Shown here: positions 1 through 9,839 of the stretch, in pieces | Layout: the number at the start of each line of letters is the position of its first letter | Position numbering within the stretch: the first letter of the stretch is position 1 | Origin: Tillandsia leiboldiana | Lineage: Eukaryota; Streptophyta; Magnoliopsida; Poales; Bromeliaceae | Length of the DNA stretch: 64,000 nt | Assembly: GCA_029204045.2 (NCBI GenBank) | Contig: CM055063.1 | Location: 45,675,345 to 45,739,344 of the forward strand | Reading direction: 5' to 3' | Made by a program: the position numbers and the translations under genes | Notes under the pieces: model-generated | What the model was told of the DNA's origin: nothing | The model's database searches: none | The model's input: the letters and a program-made list of their open reading frames with translations, nothing else

Positions 1-861
1 AATAAGACAAGAATCCAAATGCCAGTAATACATCATACCTGCCACCACACAGTCAGCCGTAGCAGAATCCCCCGCCAGTGCTAAGCCGCCCTGATCACTC
101 AACATCGGCTGTCTCTCACCAGAAGGGTGGGGAGGCGAAACTCGGTCTGCCTGGGGACCTGTCGATGAAGCTCCCGGTCGCAGCTGGGAAGTGGTAGGAA
201 CAGATGCCGGAGTCGATGCTGCACGTGCCGACAGAGGGCACGTAACCCGGAAATGTCCAAACAGGCCACAAAGGTAGCAGCGTCCCAGCCGCTGATCACA
301 AGTACCTGGAAAGTGCTGACCCCCATAGAAGATACAACGGCCAGGGACCCGTAACTGCCGCGGCGGCTGCTGCCGTCTCTGAAGTCGTGATCGCGACCTC
401 TGCTGGGACGCGGTAGGGGCCAATGCTGGAGAAGGTGCTACTAAGGTCCGATAGGGGCACATATATCGGATGTGGCCTGGCTGCCCACATCGAAAGCATC
501 GACCCTCCCTCAAGCCACAAGTATCAGATGGATGCTGCTCCCTACAGAAAACGCACCGGGACAACGCTCGAGACTGTAGAGACTGCTGCTGCGGTGGCCT
601 CTGAAATCCACCAGGTCCTCGTCGATCAAGACGCCCACGGCCCGGAGGCTGGGGCCGCGGGGGTTGTGATGGTCTCCCTGAACTGGCCTGTCCATCATTA
701 TCGGGGGCTGGGCGTTTCCTGTCTGGACGTTGCTCTAAAGCCCCGGCCCCCTCGCCAACCGCCAAGTCACCCCGCTGCGCCAGTAACTGCTCCAGGCGCT
801 GGTCCTGACGAAAGCTCCTCGCCACCAACTGGGTCACCAAAGCCCGCAGTTCTCCCAAGTC
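1..861 (-). CDS. gag: Ty3/gypsy Gag, C-terminal part, open frame running off the left edge
   Basis: An unbroken frame of 287 codons on the minus strand, with no start codon inside the homologous part. It begins where it abuts LTR A (a stop lies just upstream, near 871) and continues past base 1. It shows the nucleocapsid part of a plant gypsy Gag, which would bind element RNA in virus-like particles. Two zinc-knuckle modules follow each other. The first is a short knuckle CX2CX3HX4C (CVFCREQHPSDTC, near 555) plus a canonical CX2CX4HX4C (CFRCGQPGHIRYMC, near 498). The second has the same layout (CIFYGGQHFPGTC near 336, second Cys replaced by Tyr; CYLCGLFGHFRVTC near 279). Gln/Arg/Pro-rich linkers surround them. 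The last codons resemble the approach to a retroviral-type aspartic protease. The lack of stops contrasts with the decayed gag of elements A, E and H. Confidence 0.85.
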
Positions 862-3061
862 CCGACTACACTACCCAGCACCCCTGCTCGAACCTGAGCA
901 ACACAGACCTCCTGACTAACAAAGAAGGAGAAAAGGATAACATGGTTTCTCCTAAGTCAAGTTCCAAAAGTAGTGCAGCGGTAAAAGATGGCCTAACTAC
1001 ATGTCCATGCACGCATGCTTTGTTCTCAGAAATAATAAAAGTGGGTGAAGCATATATTAGTAAAGCATGCTAAAACATTCCTACTATGGTATACCAATCT
1101 CACCCAAGTGGGCCATCCCTTGCTTACCTCTCGCTCATATCGGTTGTACATCAAATACGCCTGTTATCAATCATAGAGGGATGATAACCCCACATGTGCA
1201 CTTACATTCACCATGATATAAAAGTCTTATACAGTTACTAAATTAAGCTTACCCACCTAAAGTGCTCAATCCAAGGCAAACCTGGAGTCGGTGAAGAGCG
1301 TGGCCACTTGCACGCACAATTAGCTGAACCCGTAACCACGATACAAGTCTCGCAAACCTCGGCTCCTAGCAGTGTTCCAAAAATACTCGCGAACCCTCCT
1401 GGGTACAACAAAAGGTCCAAGGTTACACTTTATGCTAAAATATCAAAGTATACACCATCTGCCGGAACCAGCCCTGAAGATGTGATATTTTCACCAGCAG
1501 AACGGACTCAGAAAAATCCACCAAAAATACGGACGCGATCGTCGCGTCGAGCCCTTCGAAACGAGTACCTGCACGCCAAAATCCGAGTCCCGGAGGCCGA
1601 GTTAAAAATTCCACAACGCGGTGAGCGCGAAAGTCCACAACAAACACAACTGTAATACGCCGCACAGTAAAGGGGAAAGAAGTATACCTTCGGGCGGATC
1701 TCAGCAAATTCCCCGAAAAATACGACGGTAATCCTTGCGACGCGTAGATCCAAAGAGAGTAAAAGCACGACTCAATCCGAGCTCGCACAACAAGCTGCAC
1801 GCAAAACGGTGCACACCGCCAGAGTCCGCACGCAAAACGGAGCACGGTGCCGAAACCCGCGCGCAAAACGGAGTCCGCATGCAAAACGGAATACGGTGCC
1901 GAAACCCGCGTGCAAAACGGAGTCCGCACGCAAAACGATGCACGGTGCCGAAACTCGCGCGCAAAACGGAGTCCGCACGCAAAACGGTGCACGCCGTCGG
2001 GGTCCACATGCAAAACGGAGCAATAAAACACGGTCCCTCGACCGCGTCGCGCCGCCCAACCGCCTCCTTGGAACACCTCGCGCGCTTCGCGAGGTCCACG
2101 GCGCACCGCCGCGCCACCCAAAAATTCCCTCCTCACTCCCTCTCTCGCTCGGGTGGAGAAGAAAGAAAGAAAAGAGGAGAAAATGGCGCAGGGGAGAAAG
2201 AAGAAGAAGAAGAAAAAGGGGAAGAGGGAGGTGGTCCACGGACCCGGTCCACAGTCCAGGTCCACCGCGGCAGCCAATGGGGAGCCATCCTCCCCCGGTC
2301 CACAGCACATGGGCGCGCGCGCCCGGTCCACGCGCGCGCCCACAGCGCCACGCGGCACGCGTCACCGCGTGCCACGCAGGCGCCGCACCCGCGCGCTACA
2401 TGCGCGCGGGACACCGCGAGCGCCACACCGAAGCCCCCCGCTCCCCTTCCGCGCGGGCGCCAACGGGGGCCCGCCACGTGGCGGCCCCTGCGTCACCCGC
2501 GCAGGAGCGCGTTCCCAAGGCGCCTGCGCGCCTCGCGCAGTGTGCCGCCGCGCTCCGAGCCGCACGACGCCGCCTCGAAAAGCGTGCCGCACCTCGGGAT
2601 CCGTGCACGTGCCTCGAAAAGCGCGCACTTCATCCGGGCTCCAAATCAAACAAGTAAATAGTCCAATCTTAGTGATTTCGTGCGCTGAATCCGAAAACGT
2701 TGTCAGTTTTTCCAAATTCTCATCCGAAAATTTCCCGAATGCCCACTCGATCCGATTTTCCCCGCCGGGTCCAAACCTGAAGTCTGATTTGCTAAATTCC
2801 AACTCTAAATATTCCCGAAGGCGACCATAGAGGTAATCCTTTATCCAAACTTCGCCCGGAGTCCAATTTTGACATCTGAATCGCGCGAAACCACTTCTCA
2901 ACACCCGACGGGTCTTCCAAATTCCCACGGGATCTCCTTTTTAAGCCCGAAGTCCATCACTTGTGTCCAAAATGTGCACAAACCCCGCCAACGCGCCACA
3001 ATTACCTCCAGAAGCAGTGGACGCAACAGTGATCAATAAGTGGGAATTCCGGGTCCTCACA
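862..3061 (-). mobile_element. Element A, 3' LTR, truncated
   Basis: This stretch is nearly identical to about 7636-9839, the matching part of the complete 5' LTR of the same element. On the minus strand it starts with TGTGAGGACCC (ending at 3061 on plus) directly after the polypurine tract. The last 1.5 kb expected of the LTR is missing; at about 855-865 the sequence switches to the gag frame to the left, so a deletion or recombination removed it. Long GC-rich open frames inside it (for example 1435-2358 and 1735-2661) recur in the 5' LTR and are not genes. Confidence 0.9.
1790..2640. repeat. GC-rich minisatellite inside 3' LTR of A
   Basis: Units built on GCAAAACGG alternating with GTGCCGAAACC and GAGTCCGCAC repeat from about 1795 to 2025. 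They are followed by a purine tract near 2150-2230 and a very GC-rich stretch to 2640. The same array is at 8568-9420 in the 5' LTR. Confidence 0.8.
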
Positions 3062-3079
3062 CCCTCCCCCACTAAAAGG
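3062..3079 (-). other. Polypurine tract of element A
   Basis: On the minus strand this is CCTTTTAGTGGGGGAGGG, immediately before the LTR start TGTGAGG. Just upstream lies TTCGAGGACGAAAC, the usual end of the pol region in this kind of plant gypsy element. It would prime plus-strand DNA synthesis. Confidence 0.9.
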
Positions 3080-5870
3080 AAGTTTCGTCCTCGAAACTAG
3101 CTCAAATCAACAAGGAGTCACAAATACCGCGGGTAGGTATCCATCAATAACGCCTCCGGCTCCCCAAACCCCACTCACTCCCCGTGATTACTCCACAACA
3201 ACAAAACAACAAGTACGGCATGGCCCGATGCGTAATTCTCTCATCTCACGAGCCAGAATTCGCGACGGGCGTCCCTCGTACTCCAAACACTCTTACCTCT
3301 CACATGGAGCGAGTCAATCGCGGGCGAGAAATCCAAAAACAAAACACTCCTGTGCTGAGACATGAAATACAACGGGGGTTCCAACAAAGTTGGGGGAAAC
3401 CAGATAACCGCCAGTGCAACACACACCAAACCACAACCTGTGTCAACTCAACCAAGGCAACCCGAAGCACACCCACACGATTAACCAATAAGGAAATGAG
3501 CCCTAACAAGGAGGGGTCCTCACTCGGTCACTCCCGAATCTTGACCATCCGAGTGAACTACTCAGCCGCGGTCTATCATCCAAAGGAACCCTCAGGGACA
3601 CAACCACACACCACGTCTGCCTCAACAGTCCACACAGCGCCAGCTGTGGAATCATCAAGCTCAACCCCAGCCAGCTCTCCTGGCACTGCCCAGTCCAAGA
3701 AGCTCCTTACCTTGACAATAACTGTCGAATCTCGGCCAAAACCCAAGTGATATCCATATTGGCCGGATTTCCACCGCCGCTCCTACGGCTCGAACAACGT
3801 GACCCAAGAAGGTATGCTTCTGGAGCTACAACTTGTACCTCAATAACTTGGCATACCACTTCATCCACACGGGCATGGTAGCACATCCACAAGTGCTCCT
3901 CGCGCTCCGCATCGCTCTGGGAGTAAATCCAAATATCCCCGGAGGATCTTGTTACCAATCCAATCAAGTACAGCTGGAGCACAATTCCATCAAATCATAA
4001 AAGTGGCAGGGCATTAATCAATCCACTTGGCCTTACTAAGAGCTCGATGCCCTACCGTGTCCTGAACGCCATCTAAGCAAGATCCTCGGCTGTCTGATTC
4101 CAAGTAGGTACTCACACCATACTATAACTGCCGGAGTATGACTCCATCAAAAGGTCCTAGATACCACCCGGACCTGTCTACACTCGAACCATAAAAGGAC
4201 CCTCACAGTCGTGCATCAACGACGTGGCATCACCACCGTGTACCAACGGCGTGGCATCAGGTCAAGCAGACCCCTCGATCCATCAGATCCTACAACTGCG
4301 CCATCAGCTCTCTCAGCTCTACAGGCGATATCCAATGAGGTGCTATCAAGGGTGGCGCGGTTCCCGAACCACGTCAAACGCAATCTCTATCTCCCTAACC
4401 GGCGGCATCGTCAACAGCTCAGGTGAAATCACACCCGGGATCCCGTGGGCAACAGAGATGTCCTTGAATCCCGGTGCCGCCAAAAAGCACCTCTCACACT
4501 GTCGCTAAAGCCTGTGCGCTGTAACAGTCTTTACAACCAAACCTCCTCTCGTCCGCCTCGCAGAGAATCGACGTCCTCTCTTTCCGCAGTCAAACATCCT
4601 ATTGCATCGTGCCAATCAATCTCAAGCACATGGTCAAACACCGAACTGCCACAATTACCAATAAACCTACTGGTACAACTCGCGGCCTCAGCTGCATTGG
4701 ACATGATCCACAAGCCTTCTCCACATGCACAGCACTTAACAGGAACCTGTACCTCGAGTGCACGTGGTAACAAATCTACCTCTAGTCCATGCAGGAATGC
4801 AACATGCTCTAACTCCGACTGCTGTGATGGAATCACACCTGCGACAACTCGATCCACTACCGTGGCGCCCTCCAACCGGGCGGCACAGGTTCATCCACTC
4901 GATGCAAGTGGTTGTCGCTCAATCTGCCTGAAAATTAGGACTATCCACATAGGGAGTACGACCTCTGTCTCTGCTCACACTGAGGCGACGAATAAGGTCC
5001 TCCGCAGATAACAAATCCACGCTACAGCTGCGTCACTCTGATATAAATGCTGATGCTACCATCGGGGTCCACCCGATCTCTGGCATCTCAGGAACCCGTC
5101 ATCCTGGAAAGGAAATCAGAAGTGCCTCTGCCGGCCGATTTGTCCTCCTTCACCCGGCGCCAAGCGCCAATATCCTGAACTCGCCTCTAGCGACAGATCC
5201 CTATCCAAAGGAACTGCAGCGCCACGCTCCATACACAATGCCTACTCCAACGAGGCATCAAAACCTTATAACGGAGGGACTGAATAAACTGAAAGGTATC
5301 CTGGCGCAGTCCACTCCCAGCCGCATATCCTATGTGCCTCGTCCTTCGAACCTGGAGCGCGCAGTTCAACAACTGCCAAAACTCTCTAGCACAGGGAGGC
5401 TATCAATTGATCATTCCATCACCACCAACCACGACTCCGCCTCCAAATGCTCCAACTTAATCTTACGAGTCGGGGTGGTTCATCTGCCAAATCTGGCTCA
5501 ATAGATCGATCACGTCCCCTCAGCTCACCAGCTGTCGACTATCCACCCTGCCTCGGTGCCTCGGCACTGAACATTGGCACAGAGGGGGCTAATCACTCCA
5601 TCGGTGCCACAACATCCCCGCCCCTGAGGATACTGCAACCGGGTGGTCTCAGAAGGAAGCACTGTCGAGCTGCCCGTTGCTCCGACAACTGTGCCACTAA
5701 AACCAGCTGCTCGCTCGCTCAGCCGCTGATAAGCCTCAGACAATCCTGTCATCTGGGTCCGGAGTTCTTTGACCTCAATCCGGTGTCCGGCCCAAAACCA
5801 ACCGCTCAAGCTCAACTGCTATGACAGGATACACACGGGTCAAAACCCAGCGTCGGGGAGACACCGCTCG
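3080..5870 (-). pseudogene. Element A gag-pol remnant (decayed Ty3/gypsy polyprotein)
   Basis: Read on the minus strand, recognisable pieces follow the normal order. There is an N-terminal and capsid Gag remnant at about 5870-5100, a degraded zinc-knuckle piece near 5010-4900, and an aspartic-protease tail with VLEIDWHDAIGCLTAERE near 4610-4540. The reverse transcriptase starts with MPPVREIEIAFDVV near 4420, passes FRTR near 4060 and DAEREEHL near 3910. An integrase C-terminal trace is at about 3300-3080. The catalytic Ile-Asp-Asp of the reverse transcriptase is replaced by RSSGD. Stops and frameshifts occur throughout and the RNase H and integrase core are mostly missing, so no working product is expected. 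The internal region (3.1 kb) is shorter than one LTR (3.7 kb). Confidence 0.85.
4205..4256 (-). repeat. 27-bp repeat, two copies, inside RT remnant of A
   Basis: Two adjacent imperfect copies of a 27-bp unit around GTGTACCAACG and GGCATCACC, encoding a GDATPLVHG-like nonapeptide. The same unit occurs about four times in element E at 12665-12790. Confidence 0.7.
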
Positions 5871-5952
5871 CCACGACGAAACAACAAAACAGCACACCAC
5901 AACGCTCGACCCAATCCAGCGAAAGTCTAAAGCATGTCACCCATTCCACAGC

Positions 5953-5978
5953 ATTATGTTGTCTGCAGCCAACATAAT
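5953..5978 (-). other. Leader palindrome of A, possible RNA dimerisation hairpin
   Basis: A 26-base near-perfect palindrome: arms ATTATGTTG and CAACATAAT (9 bp) around an 8-base loop containing the self-complementary CTGCAG. It lies 158 bases downstream of the primer binding site and upstream of gag. It is shared at the same place by elements E (14868-14893) and H (58855-58876). The layout is that of a retroviral kissing-loop dimer initiation site; that role is inferred. Confidence 0.75.
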
Positions 5979-6135
5979 CAGTTAGGAGAATAAACATGCT
6001 AATCACTCTTCCCATCCCTTGGGAGAGGTATAAAACTCAATCAGAACTCTCGCTAAAAGTCACGACTCTCACGAAGTCAACCAAGGGTCAAACCATAAGC
6101 CTAGGGTTTCTAAGTCCACCACGACCTACAACCTA

Positions 6136-6148
6136 GGCTCTGATACCA
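6136..6148 (-). other. Primer binding site of A (initiator tRNA-Met type)
   Basis: On the minus strand TGGTATCAGAGCC, complementary to the 3' end of plant initiator tRNA-Met, eight bases after the LTR end CGTGACA. It fixes the element's orientation as minus. Confidence 0.95.
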
Positions 6149-6163
6149 CTCTAATCTGTCACG

Positions 6164-6232
6164 CCCCGGGGTCGAAACTGCGACCCGGGCTCGCCAACAG
6201 ATCCGCCACCTATGCCAAACTCCGCATAGGCG
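6164..6232 (-). other. Two hairpins at the U5 end of LTR A
   Basis: The distal hairpin pairs CCCGGGGTCG with CGACCCGGG around AAACTG, with one bulged base. The proximal one (6207-6232) pairs CACCTATGC with GCATAGGCG around an 8-base loop (one wobble on one strand). Both recur at the same place in E and H with different stem sequences in the proximal hairpin. Confidence 0.7.
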
Positions 6233-6824
6233 AAGCGTCCTACCTGCAAGAAAAGTGCTACAGCTAACAGATATCAGAGCTATAAGATAAAACTGCTGTA
6301 TAACTAAAAACAACCAATGTACAACTGAAAATAATACAATAATGTCCACCTCCCAAAAATGATAATAGTACAACATCCTCAGACACAAAACTCATAGCTC
6401 TACCGGAAGGTATCTCCAATAAATACATCAGTGTACAGGCTCTCAATACATATCATATCCTCACTACATCAGTCTCTCAAAAGAGGAAATAAAATAACTA
6501 ATCTACTGAAGCTCTCCTCTGAAGGGGTACCGCTACTCTCCAAACATGGGTAGGGATCTAGCTCGTGACTCCCTCGCCTCGATCAACAACCGCAGAATCA
6601 GCAACACCCGCTAAGACTCTGCAAAACTAAGGAGAGGAAGGAAAAAGAAGGGGGAAAACCCAAGAGGGTGTGAGAACTACACCAAAGGAGGGAGTTCTCA
6701 GTGGGTACCACCGCCAGGACCGACGGTCTGCCCACCAAGTCCTCAAAAGACAAAAAGCTAACCAAAGCCGTAAAGATGTATAAAAAGGAGCTGGACCCTC
6801 TCAACAGCTATCAAGCCACTAAGC

Positions 6825-7132
6825 TTGCTATGCCTACCATGCCTGCTATGCCTGCCATGCCTGCTATGCCTGCTATGCCTGCCTATGCCTGCCATGCCTG
6901 CTCTGCCTACCTATGCCTGCCTATGCCTGCTATGCCTGCCTATGCCTGCCATGCCTGCTCTGCCTGCCTATGCCTGCCTATGCCTGCCATGCCTGCTCTG
7001 CCTGCCTATGCCTGCCCTGCCTGCCTATGCCTACTATGCCTGCCATGCCTGCCTGCCTGCCTATGCCTGCTATGCCTGCCTATGCCTGCCATGCCTGCTC
7101 TGCCTGCCTATGCCTGCCATGCCTGCCTGCTC
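6825..7132. repeat. Minisatellite of (T)ATGCCTGC units in LTR A
   Basis: About 300 bp made of short units ATGCCTGC, TATGCCTGC and TCTGCCTGC in higher-order blocks. It gives open frames of Met-Pro-Ala and Cys-Leu-Pro repeats in several frames, which are a consequence of the repeat and not coding evidence. Confidence 0.9.
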
Positions 7133-8567
7133 TACAACGGTCAACAACTCACAATGACCTAGGGACCACTGTACCCCCAAACGGTTCCCAACAACACTAG
7201 CACTGGTCCAAACACCGCCACAAAACTCCACTCGGTCCCCCTGACACGAGCGCAACTATAAAGCGAATGTCTGTAATAAGCCCAATCTAATGCCACCAGT
7301 AGACACTGGTACTGACTGCTCTGCCTGCCGCGACGGGTATGCCAGCCTACGCATAACACCGAAGCAAAGGAGTCTCAAGGACTCAAAGTCTGTCTGCCGC
7401 GCACTCCGGAGTGGCACTCGAGGGGAGCGACCCACACGAGTAAAATATCTCAATATCCAGTATCATAAGTATCATAATCAGCAGGACTGGATCATGACTC
7501 TGATCAAAGTGGGAAAACCCATCCACTAGAGAAATCAGATACCCAATCTGGTGCATAAATAAATGTCCGGTCAACCGCCCAATATCCGCGGTTGCCGCAA
7601 AGCCCCACAACTAATCCAACCTGTCCCAGACACCAAGTCCAGACTACACTACCCAGCACCCCTGCTCGAACCTGAGCAACACAGACCACCTGACTAACAA
7701 AGAAGGAGAAAAGGATAACATGGTTTCTCCTAAGTCAAGTTCCAAAAGTAGTGCAGCGGTAAAAGATGGCCTAACTACATGTCCATGCACGTATGCTTTG
7801 TTCTCAGAAATAATAAAAGTGGGTGAAGCATATATTAGTAAAGCATGCTAAAACATTCCTACTATCGTATACCAATCTCACCCAAGTGGGCCATCCCTTG
7901 CTTACCTCTCGCTCATATCGGTTGTACATCAAATACGCCTGTTATCAATCATAGAGGGATGATAACCCCACATGTGCACTTACATTCACCATGATATAAA
8001 AGTCTTATACAGTTACTAAATTAAGCTTACCCACCTGAAGTGCTCAATCCAAGGCAAACCTGGAGTCGGTGAAGAGCGTGGCCACTTGCACGCACAATCA
8101 GCTGAACCCGTAACCACGGTACAAGTCTCGCAAACCTCGGCTCCTAGCAGTGTTCCAAAAATACTCGCGAACCCTCCTGGGTACAACAAAAGGTCCAAGG
8201 TTACACTTTATGCTAAAATATCAAAGTATACACCATCTGCCGGAACCAGCCCTGAAGATGTGCAATGTTCACCTGTAGAACGGACTCAGAAAAATCCACC
8301 AAAAATACGGACGCGATCGTCGCGTCGAGCCCTTCGAAACGAGTACCTGCACGCCAAAATCCGAGTCCCGGAGGCCGAGTTACAAATTCCACAACGCGGT
8401 GAGCGCGAAAGTCCACAACAAACACAACTGTAATATGCCGCACAGTAAAGGGGAAAGAAGTATACCTTCGGGCGGATCTCAGCAAATTCCCCGAAAAATA
8501 CGACGGTAATCCTTGCGACGCGTAGATCCAAAGAGAGTAAAAGTACGACTCAATCCGAGCTCGCACA

Positions 8568-9420
8568 ACAAGCTGCACGCAAAACGGTGCACACCGTCGG
8601 AGTCCGCACGCAAAACGGAGCACGATGCCGAAACCCGCGCGCAAAACGGAGTCCGCATGCAAAACAAAATACGGTGCCGAAACCCGCGCGCAAAACGGAG
8701 TCCGCACGCAAAACGGTGCACGGTGCCGAAACCCGGGCGCAAAACGGAGTCCGCACGCAAAACGGTGCACGCCGTCGGGGTCCACACGCAAAACGGAGCA
8801 ATAAAACACGGTCCCTCGACCACGTCGCGCCGCCCAACCGCCTCCTTGGAACACCTCGCGCGCTTCGCGAGGTCCACGGCGCACCGCCGCGCCACCCAAA
8901 AATTCCCTCCTCACTCCCTCTCTCGCTCGGGTGGAGAAGAAAGAAAGAAAAGAGGAGAAAATGGCGCGGGGGAGAAAGAAGAAGAAGAAGAAAAAGGGGA
9001 AGAGGGAGGTGGTCCACGGACCCGGTCCACAGTCCAGGTCCACCGCGGCAGCCAATGGGGAGCCATCCTCCCCCGGTCCACAGCACATGGGCGCGCGCGC
9101 CCGGTCCACGCGCGCGCCCACAGCGCCACGCGGCACGCGTCACCGCGTGCCACGCAGGCGCCGCACCCGCGCGCTACATGCGCGCGGGACACCGCGAGCG
9201 CCACACCGAAGCCCCCCGCTCCCCTTCCGCGCGGGCGCCAACGGGGGCCCGCCACGTGGCGGCCCCTGCGTCACCCGCGCAGGAGCGCGTTCCCAAGGCG
9301 CCTGCGCGCCTCGCGCAGTGCGCCGCCGCGCTCCGAGCCGCGCGACGCCGCCTCGAAAAGCGTGCCGCACCTCGGGATCCGTGCATGCGCCTCGAAAAGC
9401 GCGCACTTCATCCGGGCTCC
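8568..9420. repeat. GC-rich minisatellite inside 5' LTR of A
   Basis: Counterpart of 1790-2640: repeats of GCAAAACGG, GTGCCGAAACC and GAGTCCGCAC, then a purine tract and a stretch of extreme GC content. The absence of stop codons here produces long false open frames on both strands (8213-9136 minus, 8513-9439 plus). Confidence 0.8.
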
Positions 9421-9839
9421 AAATCAAACAAGTAAATAGTCCAATCTTAGCGATTTCGCGCGCTGAATCCGAAAACGATGTCAGTTTTTCCAAATTCTCA
9501 TCCGAAAATTTGCCGAATGCCCACTCGATCCGATTTTCCCCGCCGGGTCAAAACCTGAATTCTGATTTGCTAAATTCCAACTCTAAATATTCCCGAAGGC
9601 GACCAGAGAGGTAATCCTTTATCCAAACTTCGCCCGGAGTCCAATTTTGACATCTGAATCGCGCGAAACCACTTCTCAACACCCGACGGGTCTTCCAAAT
9701 TCCCACGGGATCTCCTTTTTAAGCCCGAAGTCCATCACTTGTGTCAAAAATGTGCACAAACCCCGCCAACGCGCCACAATTACCTCCAGAAGCAGTAGAC
9801 GCAACAGTGATCAATAAGTGGGAATTCCGGGTCCTCACA

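Larger units (their letters stand above)
6157..9839 (-). mobile_element. Element A, complete 5' LTR (3683 bp)
   Basis: Bounded by TG...CA: on the minus strand it starts TGTGAGGACCC (9839) and ends CCCCGGGGCGTGACA (6157), next to the primer binding site. Its first 2.2 kb (minus orientation) matches the 3' LTR at 862-3061. From the 3' end inward it holds two hairpins (6164-6232), a CATGCCTGC minisatellite (about 6828-7126) and a GC-rich array (8568-9420). A long LTR, this PBS and this PPT suggest a Tekay/Del-like chromovirus; I have not seen a chromodomain to confirm it. The 5 bp beyond it (ATAAG) would be the target duplication, but the partner is lost. Confidence 0.92.

Noticed and set aside
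423..1073. 216-codon plus-strand frame
   Set aside because: Antisense to the gag frame and crossing into the LTR; no domain, and the opposite strand has clear zinc knuckles.
1435..2661. Frames of about 300 codons on both strands, repeated at 8213-9439
   Set aside because: They are inside the two LTRs of element A and are conserved only because the LTRs are copies; composition is Arg/Ala/Pro-biased with poly-Phe and poly-Lys from purine tracts.
6701..7162. Met-Pro-Ala and Tyr-Ala-Cys-His repeat protein
   Set aside because: Translation of a short-unit minisatellite; all three frames give repeats and there is no start context or homologous copy.
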